This document shows positions 54,848 to 62,222 of a stretch of 64,000 nucleotides of DNA, piece by piece (positions within the stretch are counted from its first letter, which is position 1; each line of letters opens with the position of its first letter). This stretch comes from JAJEFO01 sp965209045. GTDB taxonomy: Bacteria > Pseudomonadota > Alphaproteobacteria > Rhodobacterales > Rhodobacteraceae. The position numbers and the translations under genes were made by a program. The notes beneath the pieces are model-generated. The model made no database searches. It had not been told where the DNA came from and saw nothing but the letters and a program-made list of their open reading frames with translations. Location: positions 2,418,001-2,482,000 of the forward strand of contig CBDBPW010000003.1 in assembly GCA_965209045.1 (NCBI GenBank), written 5' to 3'.

Positions 54848-56143
54848 ATGGATGTCCAGCACCGCGATGTCGGCTTCTTTGCCGAAGCGCTTGAAACCCG
54901 CGATCCGGAACTATTTGCGGCAATGCGCTCCGAACTCGGACGCCAGCGCGAAGAGATCGAGCTGATCGCATCGGAGAACATCGTGTCGACCGCCGTGCTC
55001 GAAGCACAGGGATCGGTGCTGACAAACAAGTATGCCGAAGGCTATCCCGGCAAGCGATACTACGGCGGCTGCAAGTTCGTCGACGTGGCCGAGACGCTGG
55101 CAATTGAACGCGCCAAGGAGCTCTTTCGCGCGGGTTTCGCAAATGTCCAGCCGAACTCCGGCAGCCAGATGAACCAGGCGGTGTTCCTTGCTCTGCTTCG
55201 GCCTGGCGACACGTTCATGGGCCTGGACCTGAACTCGGGCGGGCACTTGACCCACGGGTCGCCTGTCAACATGTCGGGCAAGTGGTTCAACGTGGTCTCC
55301 TATGGCGTTCGCCAGCAGGATCACCTTCTCGACATGGACGCAGTCCGGGCACGTGCACTGGAGCATAGGCCGAAGCTGATTCTTGCCGGCGGCACGGCCT
55401 ATTCGCGCACATGGGACTGGGCGGCCTTTCGGGAAGTCGCGGACGAAATCGGTGCCTGGCTCCACGTGGACATGGCCCACATCGCCGGGCTCGTCGCCGG
55501 CGGCGCCCACGCCTCGCCGGTGCCGCACGCACATGTTGTCACGTCGACAACGCACAAGTCCCTTCGCGGCCCCCGCGGCGGCCTGATCCTGAGCAATGAC
55601 GAGGAGATCGCGCGCAAGATCAATTCGGCCGTCTTCCCCGGCCTTCAGGGCGGACCCCTGATGCACGTCATTGCGGCGAAGGCCGTGGCGTTGGGAGAAG
55701 CGCTGAGGCCGGAGTTCAAGAACTATGCAGCGGCGGTCGTAGCCAACGCGCGCGCCATGGCGGACGAGCTCATGAAGGGGGGAATCGACATCGTCTCGGG
55801 CGGGACCGACAACCACCTGATGCTGGCCGACCTGCGCCCCAAGGGCGTGACAGGCAAGGCGACAGAGGCAGCATTGGGCCGCGCGCATATCACGGCAAAC
55901 AAGAACGGCGTGCCATTTGATCCGGAAAAGCCCTTCGTGACCAGCGGCGTTCGCCTCGGCACTCCGGCCGGCACGACGCGCGGGTTTGGCGAGGACGAGT
56001 TTCGTCAGATCGCCCGCTGGATCGTGGAGGTCGTGGACGGCCTGGCCGGCAATGGCGAGAACGGCAACGCCGATGTCGAAGCCGGCGTCAAGCGCGAGGT
56101 CGCCCGCCTCTGCAACGCGTTCCCGCTTTATCCGGGCCTCTGA
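54848..56143 (+). CDS. glyA: Serine hydroxymethyltransferase
   Basis: 431 residues. PLP enzyme interconverting serine and glycine with tetrahydrofolate. Motifs: IELIASENIVSTAVLEAQGS, TNKYAEGYPGKRYYGGC, VDMAHIAGLVAGGAHASPVP and the PLP lysine in TSTTHKSLRGPRGGLILS. The C-terminal SGVRLGTPAGTTRGFGEDEF is typical. Confidence 0.97.
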   Translation: MDVQHRDVGFFAEALETRDPELFAAMRSELGRQREEIELIASENIVSTAVLEAQGSVLTNKYAEGYPGKRYYGGCKFVDVAETLAIERAKELFRAGFANVQPNSGSQMNQAVFLALLRPGDTFMGLDLNSGGHLTHGSPVNMSGKWFNVVSYGVRQQDHLLDMDAVRARALEHRPKLILAGGTAYSRTWDWAAFREVADEIGAWLHVDMAHIAGLVAGGAHASPVPHAHVVTSTTHKSLRGPRGGLILSNDEEIARKINSAVFPGLQGGPLMHVIAAKAVALGEALRPEFKNYAAAVVANARAMADELMKGGIDIVSGGTDNHLMLADLRPKGVTGKATEAALGRAHITANKNGVPFDPEKPFVTSGVRLGTPAGTTRGFGEDEFRQIARWIVEVVDGLAGNGENGNADVEAGVKREVARLCNAFPLYPGL

Positions 56144-56311
56144 CATTCAGGTGTCCCAAGAGTCCCCGGAGGCTCGTGCATTTCCAAGTGCCAGTCATCT
56201 CGGGATTCGAAGCAGCGTCATCCACTTGTGAGAAATGTCATTGCAAAACAGACATCCTGCGACCTGCCTGCACCGGCGAAGGGCAAGTCCAAATGGCCTT
56301 GACGTCTTGCT

Positions 56312-56334
56312 GACGGCAAATTACGAGTGCCGTC
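56312..56334. other. Short hairpin directly upstream of tRNA-Met
   Basis: GACGGCA (56312-56318) and TGCCGTC (56328-56334) form a 7-bp stem with a 9-base loop, ending five bases before the tRNA. Possibly the end of glyA transcription or a chance repeat. Confidence 0.35.
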
Positions 56335-56339
56335 TCTGT

Positions 56340-56416
56340 GGCGGAGTAGCTCAGTTGGTCAGAGCAGAGGAATCATAATCCTTGTGTCGGGGGTTCAAGT
56401 CCCTCCTCCGCTACCA
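56340..56416 (+). tRNA. tRNA-Met (anticodon CAT, elongator type)
   Basis: 77 bases with encoded CCA. Acceptor stem GGCGGAG / CTCCGCT (G1-U72 wobble), D arm GCTC/GAGC, anticodon stem GAGGA / TCCTT around loop ATCATAA (anticodon CAT at 56373-56375), T arm GGGGG / CCCTC with loop TTCAAGT. The G1-U72 pair and lack of three GC pairs at the anticodon stem argue against the initiator tRNA. A lysidine-modified tRNA-Ile cannot be excluded, but the sequence resembles alphaproteobacterial elongator tRNA-Met. Confidence 0.93.
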
Positions 56417-56726
56417 TCATCGCAGTGATCAGCGGTTCGCCCCGCTTGCGGCAAGGCACGCTGAGAGGCTCAGCAAGCATTCCGCAGATGTTCAGGTCCA
56501 ATCGGTGCCGGACTGCATCTGGCCTCGCTTCCGCAAGAACCACGTCGAAGCGCGCATCCTGAGCTACCGGGAGCAGCGTCCTTGTCCTCGGACGAAGGAT
56601 CAAGTCGGCGCAGCAGCTTGCAGCGTCGGTTAAATTTCCGCGATCGGCGAACCTACGCGCTCCGCACGCTCAGGACGCAGCCGCAATCAACCCTCTTTCC
56701 AGGCCTCTCGCCGCCTGGAGAAGGAG
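56417..56726. other. Gap between tRNA-Met and the outer RIT element
   Basis: About 310 bp with no supported gene. The minus-strand reading here ends in EEGLEPPTQGL, the well-known false peptide translated from tRNA sequence. No second copy of the tRNA 3' end is seen, so the tRNA does not look like the att site of the neighbouring element. Confidence 0.5.
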
Positions 56727-56732
56727 TGGCGG
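56727..56732 (+). repeat. 6-bp target duplication TGGCGG, left of outer RIT
   Basis: Identical to 63589-63594, on the other side of the element. Confidence 0.7.
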
Positions 56733-56760
56733 CTATCTCGGGTAGAATCTTATCTCGGGC
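56733..56760 (+). repeat. Left terminal inverted repeat, outer RIT
   Basis: 28 bp, perfect match to the reverse complement of 63561-63588. Contains two copies of TATCTCGGG, at 56734 and 56751, offset by 17 bp. Confidence 0.92.
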
Positions 56761-56778
56761 TGTAGTCGTGCGATCGCG

Positions 56779-56816
56779 GCAAGCCGCTGAATCCATGCAG
56801 GATTCAGACGGCTTGC
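56779..56816 (-). terminator. Strong hairpin after ritC of the outer RIT
   Basis: GCAAGCCG plus CTGAATCC (56779-56794) pairs with GGATTCAG (56800-56807) and CGGCTTGC (56809-56816): a 16-bp stem with one bulged A and a 5-base loop. It lies 32 bp after the ritC stop in its direction. No T-run; it may end recombinase transcription or block read-through from outside. Confidence 0.5.
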
Positions 56817-56847
56817 GCTCTCTTTGCCCGACATAAGCCGGCGCCCT

Positions 56848-57846
56848 TCAGAGGCTGCTCAGGAAGGCGAGGAGACTGTCGGGCGGCTGGTACCTCCCCG
56901 GATCGCCCTTTCGCGGCGACGTCATCGCGAGTGCCTGCTCCTTCATGGCGAGCGTCGCCTCGACGTAGATCTGGGTCGTTTCGGCCCGTTCGTGCCCGAG
57001 CCAGAGAGCGATCACAGACCGGTGGACGCCGACCTGCATGAGATCCATCGCCGCGGTGTGGCGAAGCACGTGTACGGTCACCCTCTTGCCGGCCAGTGAC
57101 GGGCACCGCTTCACGGCCGTGTCCCGATGCTTGTTCAGCAGGTACTGGACGCCGTCCACGCCGAGCCGGTTGCCCCTGGCGCTGGGAAAGAGCACGCCGT
57201 CCGATCCCCGCGGCGGCTCCTGCAGCCACCTCCTCAGCACGTCCCTGGTCGGCTTGGCCAGGGGCGTGCAGCGCTCCTTGCGGCCCTTTCCGACGACGCG
57301 CAGTTGACGGCCGTCGCCCTCGGCGAAGTCGTCGCGCGTCAGCCCCGTCATCTCGGACAGCCTGAAGCCCGTCTGCACGGCGGTGAGGATGAACGCGTGG
57401 TCGCGCCGTCCCGACCAGGTGCTCCTGTCCGGCGCCGCGAGCAGGGCGTCGACCTCGTCACGCGCGAGAAAGCCGACCTGCCTGCGCGTGTACCGCTTTG
57501 CCGGGATGGCGAGCACCCTCTGGATCTGTTCCGCATGGGTCGGCAGTTCGAAGGAAGCGTACCTGAAGAACGAATGGACGGCGGCAAGCCGCAGGTTGCG
57601 GCTGCGGACGCTCACGCCGCGCGCCGCTTCCAGGTCGTCGAGGACGTCCACGACCAGCGGCGCGTCGACCTGCTCGAACTGCAGGTCCGACGGCTGCCGC
57701 CCGAGACGCTTCTGCGCGAACAGCAGGAGCTGGCGGAAGGCGTCCCGGTAGGACCTGACGGTGTGCGGGCTCGCCTGGCGCTGGTTTATCAGGCGCTGGA
57801 CGAAGAACCGCTCGAGCAGGGGCGAAAGGCTGGTCGTCCGGGTCAT
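56848..57846 (-). CDS. ritC: RitC tyrosine recombinase, outer RIT
   Basis: 332 residues, phage-integrase family. Catalytic set: Arg in TGFRLSEMTGL, Lys in VGKGRKERCTPL, HxxR in HVLRHTAAMDLM, His in ALWLGHERAETT and Tyr in QIYVEAT. N-terminal SAM-like core-binding part: NQRQASPHTVRSYRDAFRQL. ATG overlaps the stop of the displaced ritB C-terminal fragment (ATGA), the usual RIT coupling. Intact, about half identical by eye to the inner RitC. Confidence 0.9.
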   Translation of the reverse strand: MTRTTSLSPLLERFFVQRLINQRQASPHTVRSYRDAFRQLLLFAQKRLGRQPSDLQFEQVDAPLVVDVLDDLEAARGVSVRSRNLRLAAVHSFFRYASFELPTHAEQIQRVLAIPAKRYTRRQVGFLARDEVDALLAAPDRSTWSGRRDHAFILTAVQTGFRLSEMTGLTRDDFAEGDGRQLRVVGKGRKERCTPLAKPTRDVLRRWLQEPPRGSDGVLFPSARGNRLGVDGVQYLLNKHRDTAVKRCPSLAGKRVTVHVLRHTAAMDLMQVGVHRSVIALWLGHERAETTQIYVEATLAMKEQALAMTSPRKGDPGRYQPPDSLLAFLSSL

Positions 57847-58037
57847 GGCCGGTCCTCCCAGCGGCTTTCGAGACGCCGCACGGCCTCGCGCATCAGTTCG
57901 GGCGAGGCTTCCAGGTAGTATTGCGTGTCCTGGACCTTCACATGTCCGAGCCAGGTCGAGAGGACCGGCAGCAGACGCTCCGGATCCTGGTCGCGCCGGC
58001 AGCAGTTCACCAGGGCGGTCGTCGCGAATCGGTGGCG
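57843..58037 (-). pseudogene. ritB: RitB of outer RIT, C-terminal fragment
   Basis: 64 codons plus stop, beginning RHRFATTALVNCC and including LSTWLGHVKVQDTQYYLEAS (catalytic His and Tyr). It is the missing end of the fragment at 61474-62226; the codon CGC for the catalytic-motif Arg is present on both sides of the inner element because of the 6-bp duplication. Without a start codon it should not be made as such. Confidence 0.9.
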
Positions 58038-58038
58038 A
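58033..58038 (+). repeat. 6-bp target duplication TGGCGA, left of inner RIT
   Basis: Identical to 61472-61477; removing the inner element and one copy restores the ritB frame (HDLRH-RFATT). Confidence 0.8.
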
Positions 58039-58039
58039 C

Positions 58040-58061
58040 TATTCCGAATCCGGAATAGTCG
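58040..58061. repeat. Palindrome at the left edge of the inner RIT
   Basis: ACTATTCCG / CGGAATAGT-type palindrome (9-bp arms, 4-base centre AATC) lying between the target duplication and the left inverted repeat; there is no counterpart at the right edge. Confidence 0.6.
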
Positions 58062-58062
58062 G

Positions 58063-58089
58063 CATAATTCCGGAATCTTTTTTATTCCG
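58063..58089 (+). repeat. Left inverted repeat, inner RIT
   Basis: 27 bp, CATAATTCCGG followed by AATC, a T-run and ATTCCG; perfect match to the reverse complement of 61447-61473. ATTCCG occurs twice, 17 bp apart. Confidence 0.92.
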
Positions 58090-58146
58090 GGGAGCCTTCT
58101 GATCCGATTGATTTCGCGTCACTTTCCTGCGTGGTTTCCGGGATAA

Positions 58147-59145
58147 TCACAGTCCGTTCAGGAAGGCCAGGAGGTCGTCGTCGGGACGATATCGGGCCGG
58201 TTTCAGCCGGAACTGCGGGGTCTTTTCCATGGCTTGCTCCTTGAGCCTGAGATCCGCGTGCAGGTAGACGTACGTGGTTTCCGCGGATTCATGCCCGAGC
58301 CACAGCGCGATGACCGCCCGGTCGACACCGTTTTGCAGGAGCGACATTGCTGACGTGTGGCGCAAGGAGTGGGGGGTCACGTGCTTGGTCCTCAGGGACG
58401 GACATTCCTTCCGGGCGGTGGCGAGGTGCCCGGCCAGCAGGTAGTCGAGGCTGTCGTGCGTCAGCGGCCGGCCCCGCTGATTGAGGAATACGCGGTCACC
58501 GGGTTCGCCGCAGCGCTCCTTCAGCCAGGCGCGCAGCTCGGAAGCCGCGTCCTTCGCGAGCGGGACATGGCGTTCCTTTCGCCCCTTGCCGTGACAGCGC
58601 AGGTGGGCTCCGACGCCGACCTGCACGTCCCCGCACCGCAGGTTGATGAGTTCGGATGCGCGCAGCCCGGTCCGCACGGCGACCAGGAGCAGGGTGCGGT
58701 CGCGCCGCCCCACCCGGGTCGTCGGGTCCGGCGCACGCAGCAGGGCCGCGGCTTCGTCGTGGTCGAGCCAGGCCACCGGGCGGCGGGCGTGGCGCTTGCT
58801 CGGCATGGCCAGGATCCGCTGCGCCAGGGCTGCGTGATGCGGTTCGTGCAGGGCGACTTGGCCGAAGAATGAACGGATCGCGGCCAGACGGGTGTTGCGG
58901 GTCCGCGCATCGTTGCCGCGTTCGTTCTCGAGATGGCTGAGGAACTCGCCGACGAACTCCGCGTCGATGTCCGCGACCCGGAGTTCCGAGGGCGGCTTCC
59001 CCAGCTCCCGCTGGGCGAAGCGGACCAGCATGCGGAAGGTGTCGCGGTAGCTGGCGATGGTATGCGGGCTCGCCTGGCGCTGTTCGACGAGATGCCTGGT
59101 GAAGAACATGGCCAGGAGCCGGGGGAAGTCGGCGTCGCGCGTCAT
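58147..59145 (-). CDS. ritC: RitC tyrosine recombinase, inner RIT
   Basis: 332 residues. Catalytic residues: TGLRASELINL (Arg), KGRKERHVPL (Lys), TPHSLRHTSAMSLL (HxxR), LWLGHESAETT (His) and YVYLHADL (Tyr). N-terminal core-binding domain with VEQRQASPHTIASYRDTFRM. ATG overlaps the ritB stop by four bases. Intact. Confidence 0.92.
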   Translation of the reverse strand: MTRDADFPRLLAMFFTRHLVEQRQASPHTIASYRDTFRMLVRFAQRELGKPPSELRVADIDAEFVGEFLSHLENERGNDARTRNTRLAAIRSFFGQVALHEPHHAALAQRILAMPSKRHARRPVAWLDHDEAAALLRAPDPTTRVGRRDRTLLLVAVRTGLRASELINLRCGDVQVGVGAHLRCHGKGRKERHVPLAKDAASELRAWLKERCGEPGDRVFLNQRGRPLTHDSLDYLLAGHLATARKECPSLRTKHVTPHSLRHTSAMSLLQNGVDRAVIALWLGHESAETTYVYLHADLRLKEQAMEKTPQFRLKPARYRPDDDLLAFLNGL

Positions 59146-60083
59146 GACGGCACCCCCCGCCCGGTTCGGTCGAGCCTTCGCGCGGCCTGCTGCATCAGTT
59201 CCGGTGTCGCCGTGAGATACCAGTAGGTGTCACTGACATGAGCATGCCCGAGCCATGTCGCGAGACGCGGAACGTGCTGCTCGACATCGACGCCGGCATG
59301 GTGCCATCGCAACAGCGTCTTGACGGCGAAGGCATGGCGAAAGTCCAGAAGGCGGGGGCCCTTGCCGTAGGACCTTGCCGGAACCCGCAGGCCGGTCTGC
59401 CGGGACAGGTTCACGAAGGTGTAGCGCAGCGTCCATTCGGTGATCCGCGTGCCGTGCTCGGAGACGAAGAACGCCGGGCAGCGGGGTGCCGCGCACAGGC
59501 TGTCACGCCGTTCGGCGTAGCGTTCCAGCGCCCGCCCCGTCGTGGCATGCACCATGACATGGCGCGACTTGCCGAACTTGCCGTTCCGGATCGTCAGGAC
59601 GCCCTGGGCAAGGTCGACATCGTCGCGGTCGAGGTTCAGGATCTCGTTCGTGCGCATGCCGGTGACCGCCAGCAGCCCCAGCAGGGTGGCGAAGGTCAGG
59701 GGCCTGAGCCCGGTTGTGCCGGACAGCCGCTGCGCGGCGCCGATCAGGTCGGCGATTTCCGCGTCGCTGTAGATGTAGGGCTCTCGACGACGATACCGGT
59801 GCGGGAGCAGCCCTTGCGGAACGACCTCGTGGCGCGGGTCGACGGCGTTGGCGTAGCGGGAGAAGCGACACACCATTCCGAGACGGTTGGCCCACTGCGC
59901 TGGCTGGGCCTCGCGCGGCGCGGTCGCCCACTCGAGCGCGCGTGCGCGCGTGATGGCGGTGTCCCCGTGTCCCGTGACAAAGGTCACGAAGCGCTTCAGC
60001 AGCCGTCCCGGAAGGACCAGCCGGACTCCAAGGGCGCGGCGCGTGGCGAGATATTCGTCCAGCAGGACGTCAAGATCTGTCAT
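59142..60083 (-). CDS. ritB: RitB tyrosine recombinase, inner RIT
   Basis: Start ATG 60083 overlaps the ritA stop (ATGA), giving 313 residues. Catalytic residues: TGMRTNEILNL (Arg), NGKFGKSRHVMVH (Lys region), LLDFRHAFAVKTL (HxxR-like with Phe: D-F-R-H), LATWLGHAHVSDT (His) and YWYLTATP (Tyr). The first histidine of the usual HxxR is replaced: the motif reads LDFRH, whereas the outer RitB has HDLRH. Whether this weakens activity is open. Confidence 0.9.
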   Translation of the reverse strand: MTDLDVLLDEYLATRRALGVRLVLPGRLLKRFVTFVTGHGDTAITRARALEWATAPREAQPAQWANRLGMVCRFSRYANAVDPRHEVVPQGLLPHRYRRREPYIYSDAEIADLIGAAQRLSGTTGLRPLTFATLLGLLAVTGMRTNEILNLDRDDVDLAQGVLTIRNGKFGKSRHVMVHATTGRALERYAERRDSLCAAPRCPAFFVSEHGTRITEWTLRYTFVNLSRQTGLRVPARSYGKGPRLLDFRHAFAVKTLLRWHHAGVDVEQHVPRLATWLGHAHVSDTYWYLTATPELMQQAARRLDRTGRGVPS

Positions 60084-61324
60084 GGCGCATCTCCGGGCCA
60101 GGCGGGGGCCAGGTCGCGGAGCGAGTCCAGGTCGCACCGGGCGTAGATCTGGGTCGTCTCCGGGTGCCGGTGACGCAGGATCTGCCCGATGTCCTCGAGC
60201 GAGGCCCCGTTGCGGAGCATCCCGGTGGCGAGGGAGTGGCGCAGCGTGTGGGCGCCCTTGAACGGCGGATCGAGTTCGGCGCGTGCCAGCGCGCGTCGGA
60301 CGAGACAGGAAACGGCGGACGCCCCGCTGAACGGCTTGTGCGGGGCGTGCGCGCGAACGAACAGGCGGCGCGTCGAGCAGCTTGGCCGGCCGTCGCGCAG
60401 CCAGGCCGCAAGGGCCTCTCCGGCGTCATGCGGCAGGGGCAGCTGCTCATGCCGTCCCTTGCCGCGCACGGTCACCAGGCCGTTGTTCCAGTCCAGGTCG
60501 TCAAGCGTCATCGCGACGACCTCGCCGGCGCGCAGGCCCAGCCGCGACAGCAGCAGAAGGATGGCGTGGTCCCGCCGCCCGACGGCGGTCGTCCGGTCGC
60601 AGCCGTCGATGAGCGCCTCGACCTCGTCCGGATCCAGCGACCTCGGCAGTTCCGGCTGGCGCCGTTTCGTCGCCGGGAGGATGCCGTCGGCGAGATCGGC
60701 CGGAATCTCGCCTCCCTGATGCAGATGGCGCAGGAAGCTGCGCAACGCCGTGGCGGACATCTTGGAAGTGCGCCAGCAGACGTTCCCGCCGTAGCGAAGG
60801 ATGAACCCGTTGCAGTCCCTGACCGTCAGGCTCCCAAGGTCCGCCGTCCGCGTCCCGAAGCGGTCGGCGAGAAAGGCGCGAACGATCGACAGGTAGTTCT
60901 TGACCGTTGTCGCGCTCACGCAGCGTTCATTGACAAGGAACCGTTCGTACCGGCGCGCGATCCGCTCGACCGGATCGTTGCCCTCGGGTTCCGCCGGCTT
61001 CGGGGAGACGTGTCCGCTGTCGCGCAGATGCTCCAGCAGCAGACGAAGGGTCGCGGCCTCGCCCCGGGGCCGGCATCCGGGCTTCCGCGTTGACAGGAAG
61101 GCCTCCGTCCGGCGTTCGTCAAGCGAATCGAGGCCGATCCCTTCCAAAGCCATCCAGTGACTGAAGTTTCTGACGAGGCGGAGCTTGGCGGTGGCAAACT
61201 CGCGGTTGTAGCCCATGGATGCCAGCTGGGCGGCAAATGCGTCGAGTTCGTCGGCCAGCGGGCCGACACGAAGCCACTTCCGGCTGCGCGATCCGGGAAA
61301 ATAGAGTGCTGTTGACATTGTCAT
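60080..61324 (-). CDS. ritA: RitA tyrosine recombinase, inner RIT
   Basis: 414 residues. Catalytic residues: LGLRAGEVVAM (Arg), VRGKGRHEQLPL (Lys), GAHTLRHSLATGML (HxxR), ILRHRHPETT (His) and QIYARCDL (Tyr). Long N-terminal region with a Cys/Arg-rich loop (STRKPGCRPRGEAATLRLL) typical of RitA. First gene of the trio; its upstream region holds extra copies of the terminal motif TTCCGGAA. Confidence 0.92.
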   Translation of the reverse strand: MTMSTALYFPGSRSRKWLRVGPLADELDAFAAQLASMGYNREFATAKLRLVRNFSHWMALEGIGLDSLDERRTEAFLSTRKPGCRPRGEAATLRLLLEHLRDSGHVSPKPAEPEGNDPVERIARRYERFLVNERCVSATTVKNYLSIVRAFLADRFGTRTADLGSLTVRDCNGFILRYGGNVCWRTSKMSATALRSFLRHLHQGGEIPADLADGILPATKRRQPELPRSLDPDEVEALIDGCDRTTAVGRRDHAILLLLSRLGLRAGEVVAMTLDDLDWNNGLVTVRGKGRHEQLPLPHDAGEALAAWLRDGRPSCSTRRLFVRAHAPHKPFSGASAVSCLVRRALARAELDPPFKGAHTLRHSLATGMLRNGASLEDIGQILRHRHPETTQIYARCDLDSLRDLAPAWPGDAP

Positions 61325-61371
61325 CTCCTCGCAGCTGGCGACGTTGCCAGCCCGGAAAGCCGACCGGATTA

Positions 61372-61420
61372 TTCCGGAAACTCAACCCGCAGGTCGTGCA
61401 GAACCCGTTGAGTTCCGGAA
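61372..61420. promoter_or_regulatory. Subterminal inverted repeat upstream of inner ritA
   Basis: TTCCGGAA-A-CTCAAC (61372-61386) is mirrored by GTTGAG-TTCCGGAA (61407-61420). TTCCGGAA is also the core of the terminal repeat (61461-61468), so these may be extra recombinase binding sites and/or the ritA operator. Confidence 0.5.
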
Positions 61421-61446
61421 GTTTCTTTCGAGGATCAGGAAGAATA

Positions 61447-61473
61447 CGGAATAAAAAAGATTCCGGAATTATG
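61447..61473 (-). repeat. Right inverted repeat, inner RIT
   Basis: Perfect inverted copy of 58063-58089. Its last two bases overlap the TGGCGA duplication. Confidence 0.92.
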
Positions 61474-61477
61474 GCGA
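61472..61477 (+). repeat. 6-bp target duplication TGGCGA, right of inner RIT
   Basis: Direct copy of 58033-58038. Confidence 0.8.
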
Positions 61478-62222
61478 AGATCATGAAGACGCGGCCCGTG
61501 ACTGTCGGTCTCGCCGCGCAGTCCGATCCGGCGCGACAGCTTGTGGAACGTTCGGGTGATGTCCGCCTTGTCGAGCCGGTTGCCCCAGCTCGAAACGAAC
61601 AGGAAGTCCGACACCGGGCGGTCCTGCCAGTGGCGCCCGCGCCGGGCGACGTAGTCGGCCAGGACCTCGCAGGTCGTGCCGTGCAGCGGGACAAGCCGGT
61701 CGCGGCCGAACTTCGCCCCGCGCACGGTCAGCACCGCGGCGTCGAGATCGACGTCCCGGAGCTCGAGGTTGCGCGCCTCGCCCACCCTGAGGCCGGAAAC
61801 GGCCAGCAGGCCGAACAGGCAGTGGTAGATCCAGGGCCGCAACGCTCCGCGTTCGTAGGCGTACGGCATGTCCAGCGCGGCCTGCAGCAGGTTCCGGATC
61901 TCCTCGTCCGAGTAGAGATAGGGTCTTGCCCGCTTCGGCCGGAAGGGCAGCAGCGCGGGAGACGGGATCTCCGTCCTTGGATCGGTGGCCTTGCGGTGGC
62001 GTGCGAACACCCGCACGCAGGTCAATCGGCTTGCCCAATATGCCGGTTGGGCATTCGCGGGCTGCTGCGCCCATGCAAGGGCCATCTCCACCGTAATGAA
62101 CGGCGCCTGCCGGCTTTCCATGAACGCGACGAACGCGAGCAGCCCCCGGCGCGCGTCGTTCATCTTGAATCCCAGGCTGCGCCGCATGTCGATGTAGTCG
62201 TGGACGGCTTCGCGAAGCGTGT

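Larger units (their letters stand above)
58039..61471 (-). mobile_element. Inner RIT element inserted in ritB of the outer RIT
   Basis: 3,433 bp between the two TGGCGA copies, with three overlapping recombinase genes ritA (60080-61324), ritB (59142-60083) and ritC (58147-59145). Ends carry a 27-bp perfect inverted repeat (58063-58089 and 61447-61473) unlike that of the outer element. On the left a further 26 bp (58039-58064) separates the duplication from the repeat. Confidence 0.9.

Noticed and set aside
56373..56603. Minus-strand ORF ending EEGLEPPTQGL
   Set aside because: This peptide is a familiar artefact of translating the antisense of a tRNA gene; it overlaps tRNA-Met.
56340..56760. 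tRNA-Met as attachment site for the recombinase block
   Set aside because: No repeat of the tRNA 3' end is found at the other border, and the element has its own inverted repeats and target duplication some 310 bp away.
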